From Lingula anatina (taxonomy: Eukaryota; Brachiopoda; Lingulata; Lingulida; Lingulidae), in contig NW_019776026.1 of NCBI RefSeq assembly GCF_001039355.2, positions 13,985-77,984 of the forward strand: DNA of 64,000 nucleotides, read 5' to 3'. The translations under genes and the position numbers were made by a program. How positions within the stretch are numbered: the first letter of the stretch is position 1; each line of letters starts with the position of its first letter. This document shows, in pieces, positions 35,224 to 47,250 of this stretch. The notes under the pieces were generated by a model. The model did not search any database and was not told the DNA's origin. It saw only the letters and a list, made by a program, of their open reading frames with translations.

Positions 35224-37446
35224 TATGTACAACGTGTGTGTCTATGCATATGTGCGTGCGCCCGCACACGTGTGATCGCACGAGTGTCTGCATGTATGTG
35301 CATGAGCACAAGGCAAGGGATATTCCAAAATTAAATTCTCCTTTTCTCCTGGCAGTGCTAAGTGATGCTAAGTAATGTATAGCCATTTTTCTGAAAATGA
35401 AAAACAGGAAAACAAATAAACAGGTCAAAGCAAAATAAACAACAAAAAAGACATAAACAGTGAATAAAAACATCATTAGTGTAATTGGTTCTATTTAATT
35501 CATTATCGCTTCTTTCCACAACATATGATAGGGACCAGGGTAGTAGGTAATAAATGTAATCGCCACTGAAATGACTCAAGGTTCGCATTTTGAGCCTGTT
35601 GACTTATTTATCATCCTTGTATCACAATTACACGCATGTTTTGTATTATTATTTTTTCTACCACCATCCATCATCAGTTTCAGCACTATTTTAATCTGTC
35701 TCCATCTCTCGTTAGATTTGTGGTGAAATGTACAAATAGCATTGATTTGGTCTGATGACACTGAGCCGTGTTTTATATAATTATAAGTACCTCTTAATGT
35801 AATATTGTACAGGACCTTAGCTAATGGGGTAAACACGTGTGTCTATATTACAGAAATAAAGCCAATACCAACATAAAAGAAGGCCACGCCAAAATACATT
35901 TCCCGGTAGAGTCGTAAATGGCGAGTCCTCCGTATACGTTTCGCTAATGTTAAAGTAAAATCAGCCGATGGCGTAAGAAGTGGCTATTTTCCCACCATAT
36001 TGTCCAGTGCTGCTGCTGCGTCTCTCACGCCAGCAAGACCCTCTCGGCTGGGCAGAGAGCGCTCGCCCGGTCAGTTGTGTTGACTTAAATTAACTGATGG
36101 CCTTTGGTCTTGGATGTTACTGTTAGAGATATACTTACAGAAGAATGCTCATCTGTTTAAAAAGTGGATCCACATATTGTTTACTGGGGCACCTTCCAAA
36201 AATATCTTCGATACAAAGTTTTTTTAGGATCTATTTTTTTTTCGTGTTTACATTACTTAACCCGTGTCATCAGATATTGATGTCTGAAAGTGGCCAGTTG
36301 TTCAAAGCCCGATAACGAACTGTTTATTTAGGTCAGACTCATTGGTGAATAATTTGCCGTTTATTGTTTTTGTGGACGCCGTTGCGTCAGCAATGTTGAC
36401 TTAGAGTAACCGACAACCCCGATCCAAAATGGCGACGGTTAAGAGGGTTGAATTAGAGAAGACTAACTACGTCCAAACTTTAACCCGGTCAAAAGTTTTG
36501 TTAACTTAGGTCAAGCAACAGGAGTGTACAGTGTATATGAGGATGTATGTTCCCAGAATTGGCATGACTAAGTGGTGAAAGTTACTACGTCCAGGAGAAA
36601 CGCAAAGGAGCGCAAAGCGTGTTCACAACCATTATTTCGGTTGGGATTATTATGCATAGTTTTAAAGTAATGACTTAGCAGACAATCTTTGTTAAATCAA
36701 AACAATTGGTACAATTTTACCACTTGTAGCGACCTGTTTTCGAGTAACAACAATTCCTAAGGTCAGACATGAAGCACCGCTGAAATAAGCCCATGCTGTG
36801 TTCAATGTGAAAATATATCCCGAAAACGATAACAGGGACAAACACATATTTTATGGACAAACAATGCACAATAAACTCGTCTTTGAAAAAGAATGTTTCG
36901 TTTACGCCTCTAACTAGCCATCTCCACGCGGGTGGTTATCAACACCATAACAAGCAAAATTCAAAGACATTTGCTCCTGTAACTTCATAACACCACTTGC
37001 AGAGAGAACAAACACACTCGAGCCACTGAGTAGCATTTCTTCTCCACACGACGTCCCTTGCGTACTATTAGTCGCTGCAAACGTTCCCCGTACCCGGTAG
37101 TTTCAGGCCACTGGTATGGAAATCGCCATAGGTTCCTACTAGTCCTTCCTTTCGTTCTGTTTTTAAAATTTATTATTGCAAATTGAAACATAGAATGTTG
37201 GGTAGGATATATGCTAGAGCCTGTAGTTGCCTGGTAGTGCAGCGGGGAAGTAGGAACGTCGAAGGTGTTCAGCTGCCGCCAAAATATTCGTTATTTTTGT
37301 AGGGAAGCAACTTTTTGCTTTCTGCATTAATGACTTGGAACTAAGGGCTTACTTTTAAAAAGATCCTAGGCTCAAACTTTGGTTTGAACTTTTTGAACAA
37401 AACGCATGTCTTCACCAATTCAAGGCAGTCCATTATAGTACGCTTA

Positions 37447-37623
37447 GGCCCCATTCAGAATAGGGAACTCACTAGTCCGAGGGTCAAATATGGCGACCCA
37501 CTACAAAGCTTGCCGTCTAATCCGCTCATAGACACTGAATAGATATTCCGTGGGGAAGTATTTTCAAGTGGGTCGGCAATATTTGACACTCGGACTAGTT
37601 AGTCCCCTATTTTAAATGGGGCC
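37447..37623. mobile_element. 177-bp foldback MITE, TTA duplication (copy 2)
   Basis: Counterpart of 33687-33863 in the second duplicate, with a few substitutions (for example GGAACTCACTAG for GGGACTAACTAG). Same TTA flanks. Confidence 0.8.
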
Positions 37624-38539
37624 TTAAATAAAGTACGTGTTGGATGGAACATTAGCCGTGTTTTCCTTGTTATATATAACATGAACAATATCTCATTTCA
37701 TTCGCCTACCACTGATTTATTTTGCTTCACAGTAGATTAAAATAAGAATAAAAATTCAAACCAATTTCGGGGTAAAGTTAGTTTGTGAAAGAAACCCCAG
37801 ATAACGGAAAGACGGAAGGACAGACGCCCTGGGGCTATGTGCAAAAACTTAACAAGTTGAATTTAATTTGCATTAGGACAGCATAATACAGTCTGTCTAT
37901 TCGCTTTACTTACGCAGCATTTAACTATAGCATTATACTGTACTTGGCAAAACATACTATATAAAACGAGAAAATGCTATTGATAGAAATTCAAGGACAC
38001 TGGAGCATAATTGGAGCAGACACTAGATCAGGCAGATTAAAAACAGTGAATTGGCTATCCTCCTAACTGGAAATAAATCTCCTAATAAACTGTGTTTTTT
38101 TTAAAGTCAACTCAAACATTGTTGTTTCTCTTTTTTTCCATCGGTAAGCCTATTTCCTTTGCTTAACCACAATGTAAGGAGACACGGTCGGTTTTATGCT
38201 CTCTCCACCAGAGGCCTTTTTAGATGTTACAAAGTTGCATGAAGGGCTTCGTTCCGTTTGGCAACGACTAGAAGTGTCTCTGTATTGTCTGTGGTAGAGG
38301 GTATATGCGTTATTTTACTTCAGACTGCTGTTGGGTTGCGGTACATGTGCCATAATTTTAAGACGTATGGTGACTGCGTGACGGACGCAGATGAACGTCC
38401 CTCTTGATTGCATCTATTCTGTCTAAAATTAAAAAACTAAAATTACTCCAATAAATTGAGTCTGTCTCAAGGTACCAGTAGAAGTTAGCCCATTCAGTTT
38501 TCGAGCACAGTGTGAGCTATGAGCACATGAGGGCTGGAA

Positions 38540-38640
38540 CCCCCATCCCCACTCCACCCACCCCCACCCCCACTCCACCCACTCCACCCACCCCCACCCC
38601 CACTCCACCCACTCCACCCACCCCCACCCCAACCACACCC
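38540..38640. repeat. C-rich minisatellite (long allele)
   Basis: Same units as 34772-34845 but with extra CCCACTCCA blocks, about 27 bp longer. Confidence 0.85.
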
Positions 38641-39105
38641 ATATCGTACGTGTGTCAGTACAACAAAACGGGGACAGTCTAATTATCAAGTCGGGGCCAC
38701 AGCAACTGCACTACACAAAATATGGAGACAGACCAAGGAAACAAAACCGCTTTTAAAGATCACCCCGACCCCTCTTAAATTGGATCTGAACATGTACTGT
38801 ACATGTACGGGCGCACACGTTCACAGACGCACGAATAGGTGTACTACATGTAACAAGCAGTTTAAACACACACAGACAGACAACTTTTTTGGCACAATAA
38901 AGTAATTCATTTCACATAAAGTAATTCATTCACAATAAAGTAATTCATTAAGGCAAGTCTTGACTTTGCTTGTGTAACAAACACAACGTGAGATTAAAAG
39001 GCCGATAATTTTCCAGACAGCCATATTCCGCCACCTGGGGTTTAGCCAGGGTGACCGAAACTGTAACAGCACCCATTTTTTTTTCATCTACGGGACGTTC
39101 TTATG

Positions 39106-39363
39106 TCATCCGTACTTCAAAGAAAGCATTTGCAGTGGAGCAGGTGCCCATGCAGGTAGGCAGCCGTTCAGCTTTGTTGATATGCCAAACTGGACATGGG
39201 GTCTGGTGAAAATGCACCGAGTTGGTGAAGATATTTTTGCCAACAGAACAGAGAGGACACCACGAAGAGCTTTTGTCATAATATATTGGTCTATGTCAGT
39301 GACATCTCCACCATAAATGCCCCTTATGACCGCGGGAATGTCATCTTCAGCGACCCATGCCAT
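39106..39363 (-). CDS. Unrecognised 85-codon ORF
   Basis: Open from ATG at 39363 to TGA at 39106. It begins MAWVAEDDIPAVIRGIYG and contains DIDQYIMTKALRGVLSVLL and SPTRCIFTRPHVQFGI. Codon use is balanced, with many C/G third positions, unlike the AT-rich surroundings, so it looks like real or formerly real coding sequence. An AG preceded by a T-rich stretch (TCCTTTTGTAAAG) lies just upstream, so it could be a last exon. It starts 30 bp beyond copy 2 of the duplication. I do not recognise the family; a transposon-derived piece is possible. Confidence 0.35.
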   Translation of the reverse strand: MAWVAEDDIPAVIRGIYGGDVTDIDQYIMTKALRGVLSVLLAKISSPTRCIFTRPHVQFGISTKLNGCLPAWAPAPLQMLSLKYG

Positions 39364-42300
39364 TACACGCCTCCTTTACAAAAGGACCCAACACTGCCTT
39401 AAAGCAAATTTACGCATACATTGAGTAATACAGAGCCGGGGTACGTCCTCATTTATTTTCGTATGTCTTGTTTTTTATTGGATGTTAGAGCTATTATTGG
39501 CACACGCTAGTTGGCAAAACCAAGTAAATTACACGAAATCTCATAGATGTTCTTTGGCAATTTTAGCAAAAGCAATATCTGTTGTCGATATCACTTCCGG
39601 TGAATAAATCTAAAAAGACACGTAAGTTGTTCAATTGCAACAGCATGTTTTTTATCTACTTTTACAATCAAAGCAATTTAAAGCTAGACGTAACTGTGTC
39701 AGTTAAACAATAGAAACGCTTGTTCATATTATATCATCTCTACATGGGTCTCCATTATGAGCTTTTTTTTAGATTCTAGATTTAAATGTTCTGTCTGCAC
39801 GGAATGATGCAAATAAAAATCCACTTTTCACAGAGACTGTACGCGCGACAACCAAATAAGCGCTGCCATTAAACAGTCTGCTTTACTCTGCCACTGTTGC
39901 GTAATTTTGTGAATTGGAATAAACACAAGATCGGGAGTCGTTGACTACAAAAAATATATCGAGACGTGCAAATCGTGGTTCGAACCCATTCCGTGACCCG
40001 CATCTTAAAAAGTCAACCCATTTGTGAACGAATATATTTGTCATAAAAACTAGAGTACTCGCTAAAAATTCCAACTTGAATCAATCTGTTGGGTGCATGA
40101 CCCCGTGCAGTGACTTGCATTATCTGGCGGCACCTCTGTGGTTTTCGGGCTGGATGGAGTGCTCTATCGCGTCCGCGCCGTTCACTTGGCCCCTGGTAAG
40201 GCGGGAGGGATGCACATAAAAAGAAAGCAACCTCAGAGTCGATTACATAATGCATAAATAAGTTTAGTAGGACGCTACATGATGGGTCTGTGGTCGGGGG
40301 GTGAAATGTATTTTTATTAGAGGTTACGTAAACGCACTTCGAGTAACTTCCTTCAGACTGAGTTAATCTCATTTCCATCGGTTAGTAGGGCGGGGAGGAT
40401 AGCGCGTTAGTTTTTTAAACTCAGTCATGCCTACTGTACCCGCGAACAAGTTCTCATTTAAAAGAACCAATACGCTGCTACATGTGTATCTTATTCCTTC
40501 CTTTTGGTCAAAAAGTTGGATATAATATGTCGAACTTAAATACCAATCAGAATTTAAATGCCATAAAAAAAACAAATATTGCAGAATGTATTTTATGAAA
40601 GATTGCGACCCGGGAAGTTTAAGAACGATGTACGCGTTTAGTTTAGTTAAATTTTGAATATTATCAAGAACGACGAAATAAGGGGCACTGGTACTGTACC
40701 ACTCGTCGGCAACTGATGTCTATTCCACATTAGAAAAGGCCCGGGAAAACTCAACGTCAAAGGGAAGGCAGAAGATAAAAGAATGAAATGACACAAAGCC
40801 ACACTCTTAATACAATTCGTTTGCTGAGGCACAACGCCATCCATGTTGTTCACGAAGAACGCAGAGGACAGACGCACGTGGACAATTGAATGACCACCAA
40901 AGTGTTAAGATACGGGCACTCTGGAGGAGGAAGCAATATAGCTACATGTACAATAAGATCAAATATTTTTTCACATCGTAACAACACGATAAATACATGC
41001 AAAATGCGCAATTTCTGTCAGCAATGTGCACTCATCAAACCATGTTATAGATTACAAGAAATATAATTTATTTCAACGTAGGCTGATAGTACATCACAAT
41101 GGTACTTAACACTAAATAAACAATCAAAAAAAAAAAAAAAAAAAGAAATAAAAAAAAAAAACTCGCCACCTTGTCCCTAATATACCTGACCAAGATACAC
41201 ATACACAGCATAATCGTAACACTTACGATACAGTCGCAGATGCTATGCATTTTGTTCTCTAATGCAATCCTCTCCAGAAGCGTTGACTCACCCTAACCAC
41301 GCCCCTCCAGAGTATCACGCCCGAAGAAAATAACTACCACCCTAGTTGTGGTAATCAGTATGTGGGGCAGCCCCGAGGGTAAGAGGTAGGCTACTCTATT
41401 ACCCACCTTAAAAATGTTTATGGGATAATTCCTATAACATTGTGATTCGTATAATGCAATTTTCCTGCACTTGCTGTTTCGGTGTAAAACTCGTTGAATC
41501 ATCTTCGTTGGAGTTTCCGTGATCCAAGTTTGCATTTGAGTTCTACACGAAGTGGTGGTTTTTACCACGGCGATGTTGGAAAAAAACTTTTTTAAAGTTT
41601 TTAAACCGGTTAACCGTGCAACGAAATACGGGTTTTTCTACATTGTCGCATGTCAAAAACGTTCGAGTTAACAATAGCAGTGTAGGTATATCCTTTGGAA
41701 ATTCTGTAAAACTGTAAAGCAATACTATAATTCCATCACATGCAATTTTAAATATTAAATTTCAACTTTAACAAATGTCTTTTTAAAAGTTTCACAATAA
41801 GCGTTAACCTTTCATAAAGCTTCAAAATATATCTCTCGGAAATTTAGGAAAATTTTCCCTTTATCTCTAAGGCATGCATAATACATAAAATCATATTAAT
41901 AAAATTACAATCCATAAAGTCATTTCCAAGATATTGTTCCCTAATTCTTAAAATCACGAATGACCTTCACTAATCCCAGTTTCAATTTAAAAATTGGATC
42001 AAAAATTTGAAACTCATTAAAATCGTAATTATGTCAAAGGTTTTGTAACGGGTATACTTTGGTGACGAAAGAGAAAGTGTTGAAAATGTTATTTTTTGTA
42101 TCACTTTAACGTCCTTTACTTTTTTAAAGAATTAAAAGTTCTTTCTATTATGATTTTAACATCCATTTTGTCCTAGCAACTATATATCATTGTATGCATT
42201 ACAATGAAACGGTGGGATACTTAGTGTCTGAACGCAATTAAATTAGTCATTATAAGTGGCCGATGATATTACATGATCTACGTCACAAAAATTGTCGAGT

Positions 42301-42411
42301 TAGTGTCCTTTGTTTGTATTCAGTGTAACACTCATCTGTCCCAATTTATTTAATGAACGCCGATTGTTTATCTAAAGGGATGATTAAAATGTCACTTGAT
42401 AGAAATCGTTC

Positions 42412-42415
<4 letters not shown>

Positions 42416-42445
<30 letters not shown>
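42416..42445. repeat. Poly-A run
   Basis: 30 consecutive A bases. No retroposed gene is recognisable before it on the plus strand. Confidence 0.9.
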
Positions 42446-42448
<3 letters not shown>

Positions 42449-43819
42449 AGTTTATCGCACCAGCGCGTTTATGATGGCGTAATATTCTGCCGTGTCTCGT
42501 TGCTTATTTCCCTTTTGTATTTAGGCGTTGTCTTTTCTAGTTTGGTTACGGTTATTATTCTCAACAAAGAATTGCTCCTTTTTTCATTTTCTTAAATTAC
42601 TTTCCATTTCCTTTTTCTGATTTAACCACGAAACTATTTCTATTTGATATATCTACATAAACGGGTAATTAAAGTTTAACAGTTTGCTTTCCAACTGTTA
42701 TTTTTTCCAATGTCACGGTGCGGGTTCCATTTGGTTTCACACAGATTGCAGATTACAAATTTAAAAACAGCGACTTTTGGTTACGTTACAATTAAGAGCC
42801 AAACCCTCAATGCGACCTCTGTCGTCTGTGTTTTGCATCGACCTCTTGACAAGTAAACTTCAACTGCCACATTTTCGGTGTTATTTTCGTCATTTCTAAG
42901 AACTATAGATGTTATCGTGACCTGGAACATTAGTTCTTAGTACACGTACCTATATATATATATTTATACATGCGGGCATTTACAAAGTCGGTGGACAAAT
43001 CGTAAAATTCTTCAAAGTAAGTAACAACTGAACCGTGAACTGAAAACGTCAACGTAAAACAGAACATTACATTATGCAAAGTTGGCCCTGGTGTTAGGGA
43101 ATGATTTACCTTACTACGGATAAATGAAATCATGCCTTCGAAATCCATATGCGGAAATGCGTTTTATGCAACGTGGCCCCGGCGCATGGATGACGCAGCT
43201 CATGCCGCAGTAGGTAAAACCATTGACATATATTGGCAGGGTCTGTGTTTTTCACAACGCAAGCTGGAGTTAATTTGGCAGCAATTCTGCGCTTTAAGTG
43301 GACACATTGCTACCTCTTTTTTACCGTGTGTCCCGACGTGAACTAGCCTAGGTTAAGCTGTCGCTTGTCTTTAATTGGGCAACCTGAAACGAAACGTCAA
43401 AGCTAAAAGTTTTAGGGTTCACGCGAGACACGCCTTTTAGATTCGATGAGGTTAACGTAGATAAGAATGGTGAATAAATGGTAAAATGTTAAAAATTTCA
43501 GTCATAGAACACGATGCCTAAAACAATTTTGAAATACCGAATAACAACGCAGTGTATAACCGAATGGTACATGTTGTTGCCTCTAAGACTTCCCAGAATA
43601 ACCACCAAGCAGCTCTTTCAACACGACTTACAGAGCAGAGAATGATGGCTTTTTTTATAAAGGGATTCAAGGTGCTTACTTTCACTTAATAATACATTCT
43701 ACGGGATACGTTGATAGATGTTATCTGAATGTATTTGGGAGATGGTTTGACAGAGATGTTGCGAACACGATACTTCACGCTTTACGATTTGACAAGGAGG
43801 TATAGCAGACATTAAATCA

Positions 43820-43820
43820 G

Positions 43821-43862
<42 letters not shown>

Positions 43863-43866
43863 AGAG
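43820..43866. repeat. (TG)n(AG)n compound microsatellite
   Basis: About fourteen TG then nine AG units. Confidence 0.9.
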
Positions 43867-44306
43867 TTAGCATCACGTGTATTTTCAGCAGAGTTACCCT
43901 TAAGGGTAGAGCAGAGGTTATTCTAAACAATTAGTTACTTAATAAGTCGAATGAAAGATTACCGACGCAAAAGACCCACAGTGGCACTCTTAGAAATTCT
44001 ACGATACAGACCCAGGGGAATTTTTCCACGTTGTAATCTAATTTGATAATGAAGCTAGACATGTTTTGTAACGTACTCTGAGTTTAATTGGTTGATGGTT
44101 TCAGCGTGCTAAAAACCGCGGCCGTCTGAACCGTGGACGGCGTAACATCGCTGTTCTATTTATGTAACAAATTAGAATAAGCAAGAAGTGCAGATTGTCA
44201 AAATAACCAGGTGGGACTGAAGCTTGTGTGGAGTACGCTCACTAATCACCCGATGAAGAATGACTTTACAGCTAACAAGCTGCGGCGAGATTGCGGTTGG
44301 GAAATG

Positions 44307-44324
44307 CCCCCCCCCCCATCTCTC

Positions 44325-44394
<70 letters not shown>
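44307..44394. repeat. C11 then (TC)n(AC)n compound microsatellite
   Basis: A C run, about 20 TC units with two TTTC interruptions, then about 18 AC units. Read on the other strand it is (GT)n(GA)n, the same order as 43820-43866. Confidence 0.9.
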
Positions 44395-44397
<3 letters not shown>

Positions 44398-46950
44398 ACA
44401 GGCGCCATCTTTACGAAAGTATTTCATTTTATAACCAAAGTTAAAGTCTTCGAAATTACTAACCAATGAAGCACTTTGGAAAAAAGACATACCGTAAATC
44501 TCGTCAATCGAACTAATGGAATTAGTCTAGTCCTTACAAAGGCATGACTGTCAAAATATAACGCGAATGCCTCTCAATACTGTATGTCATTCATTCATTC
44601 ATAGTGTAAGTTGAACAGTTCGTACATAGTGGTTTAAGTAGGTGTATTGGAGTTAACGCCAGTATAAAACAACAACAGTTTATAATACGAAAGCGCAGTA
44701 TGCAACCCCATCTGGACAAATTGGTTTCAGCTGTGCATTCACAGCCATGCTTTTTCTTCGCGACGACTGGGAATTGGGAATAATGTAGCAAACCTGGACA
44801 GGGTTGCGACCCGATTTTTTTATATTAGCACATTTATTCTGCTGTGGTTTTTTGAAGATATTTCCGATGTGAAGACGGGAATTTCTGGTGGAACTACAGT
44901 GGACGACGGCGTGGGTTTACAAAAATGTCACATAAGTTACGTCCGTCTGGGATTTTTTTCTTCTTTTTTACTTTCTTCTATCTTTTCTTTACTTGATACT
45001 TGTGCTTAAAAGCTATGCATGAATTTGTAATTTGCTTTAAGTCGGAACAGACTTAACATAGGTCAAGTGCTCATTGCTTTGACACGAGACACTTTACAAA
45101 AAAGTTTCTCCACTTTCACTGCGTTGTTCCGTTTACTATCAAGAGGCGATGTTATTATCAGTGATAATCAACAATCAGTAATCATAGTATTGAATTTAAT
45201 TTAAAAAAAAGCAGCGTGCCATTTAGTTTTATCTTGTGCTCTTTTTTACAAAAACAGAATTGTCTGCTGAGGAAATGCATAAGAGGATACACAGTGGGTG
45301 GGGGTAGGGGGTTCAGCGGTCGAAGACCTACATTGCATGCCAGCATGTTATGCTGTGATACATGTACTTATGTATATGCTGATTCAAAAAGTATTGTCAA
45401 ATGCTTCCGATGGACTGGGAGAAAATAAAAATACTAAACTTTTATATAAAAAACTCAAAAATATTTCTTCAGAAATCCGTGCGGGTCATGGTCTGTTTGG
45501 TACATGTACCAATAATGCAGTTTCTTTTTATATGCAAAATGACTTGGTTTATTAGCTGTCATCGTGTACGGACAATGTGAGACAATCCTTCAACAAAATA
45601 AGACGAAGGCCACGCTTTCTAACCTTTAAAACCGATATTGATGACTTATGTTACGTTATTACGTAATCACGCGAGAACTTACGTGACTCAGTTTGTCCCA
45701 CTACCGGCTGTATTGTACAACGTCTGTTGATTTAAAAGCAATATGTTTTGAGAAGGAATGTGCTACATGTAATACTGACTGGAGTCTTAGAGCTCGAACA
45801 CATCTCTAAGTGTTGGCAAGTGTGTGAACTAAATGCCTCTCTCATCAACTGGCAACAATAACTAAATGCTTTTATCTTCAATCTGAGGCCAAGAGGCACT
45901 TAGTCCGTTCACTCCCATGTTATACTCCAATTATACACAGATTGGTGTCTACCAAATTAAAGCTTGCGTCATGTCATTTCGTGGCAACTAGACTTTTGTC
46001 CTATTTCATTATTATTTTACTTTATTCAATTATTTTCTAAATGTTTTAAATTGCGTCCTTTTCGGTTTAATTTTGATTAATTTCATTTTTCACTCTACGC
46101 GGTCTGTTTAGTACGTTTATGATTCTCTCTGCTATATAAGTTCTTAAAATATGATACTAAAATAATGACAACAGTTAAATTAAAAAAATATTCTTCGCTC
46201 ACTGCTGTCTTAAAGAACCCCAAATAAAAGTATATGCCCATATTTCAGCATCACGGCTTAGGGTACAATGTGCGAGCCCGCCATCTGTCTGATCTTGTTT
46301 TCTACGTAATACAATTGTAATTTACGACCACTAAATTTAATGCTCATTTTCAAGTTAATAAATTTTGGATTTGAAATTGTAGTCTATTTTACAACTGATG
46401 CAAATGTTTTAAATATTTTAATATTAAGTGAGATACTACGCAGAGCACGTTATTTTATTCCAAACGGGTTTAGTTGACATTGTTTACAACAGCAGAGTTT
46501 GTGCAGAGATAAACCCCATGTTAGATGCTCTTTCTGAAAAACGTGTTTGGTTGGGATTTAAAGTATTGCTAAAGAATTAACCTTACGTCATAACAAGAAC
46601 TAATACCTGTTAACATTTATGTTTTAGGAAATAGTCGACAATATGTCGGTTTTTACTCCAAATCAAGCAGCATGATTTTCATCCATCTATTCGGTTTAAT
46701 AGTAGATTTCGCCATACTACGGCATTCATGACACTTAGATACCGAGTTGGCAGTCTTCCTAGTCTTAAATGATTTCTAAATTTATATTGCCAGAAGTCTG
46801 TGTAACATATCTGGGTAACAGATTCACTTTATTGCTATTCTGTAGGCGTTTCACAAACTGTTGTCTCACCCTAAATCTAGGTCATGTTATTTAATAGGCT
46901 GCAGACAACGCTGTGACTGAAAATTGTGTCAAAACAGATAGAATTTAAAA

Positions 46951-47250
46951 CTAGGGCTTTTTTAATTTTTTTTTTTTTTTTTGACGTAAGTGGGCCTTAA
47001 GATATAGGAATCTTAGCACATCGATTATCGGCTCAAGCTTAGATCTTTTTTGCCTAGAATTCCTCCAGGTATTCGGTAACTGTAACGCCGGTGATGCACA
47101 TGTGTTCATAAGCTGAAGCATCGACGGTGTGATTCCGATTAATTGTGAATTGGAAATTTGCAGCGGAACCCTTTTCCTGCCGTATGTATCAACCAAAATT
47201 ACCTCATGCTTGTTTCGTTGCCTGAAACCATTTCGGTTTTTAAGGCGCAT
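46951..47250 (-). CDS. Unrecognised 99-codon ORF ending in an A tract
   Basis: ATG at 47250, in-frame stop just upstream. Contains KHEVILVDTYGRKRVPLQIS and NTWRNSRQKRSKLEP, then KAHLRQ followed by Lys codons made by a long A run (about 46966-46982 as T on the plus strand). Basic, hydrophilic composition and even codon use suggest former coding sequence. The A tract after it would fit a retroposed fragment or part of a retrotransposon. The family is not recognised. Confidence 0.3.
   Translation of the reverse strand: MRLKNRNGFRQRNKHEVILVDTYGRKRVPLQISNSQLIGITPSMLQLMNTCASPALQLPNTWRNSRQKRSKLEPIIDVLRFLYLKAHLRQKKKKKLKKP

Larger units (their letters stand above)
35226..39076 (+). repeat. Large tandem duplication, copy 2
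   Basis: About 3.85 kb, direct repeat of 31465-35219 with scattered single-base changes and small indels. It is longer mainly because of an expanded minisatellite (38540-38640), about 25 extra bases near 38765-38790, and three instead of one AAAGTAATTCATT near 38900-38950. Divergence looks like a few percent or less, within the range of allelic variation in outbred marine invertebrates. Confidence 0.92.
39364..46950. other. Stretch without assigned gene
   Basis: No supported exon. Contains A runs at 41128-41160 and 42416-42445 and two compound dinucleotide tracts at 43820-43866 and 44307-44394. Confidence 0.55.

Noticed and set aside
39955-39995. GGTTCGAACCC, a tRNA B-box-like string
   Set aside because: The string is palindromic and no A-box or cloverleaf can be placed around it on either strand. 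Similar strings near 29000 and 47590 fail in the same way.
40013-40378. 121-codon minus-strand open frame with RGRDRALHPARKPQRCRQ
   Set aside because: No splice signals, no domain, uneven composition; more likely chance in a locally GC-rich patch.
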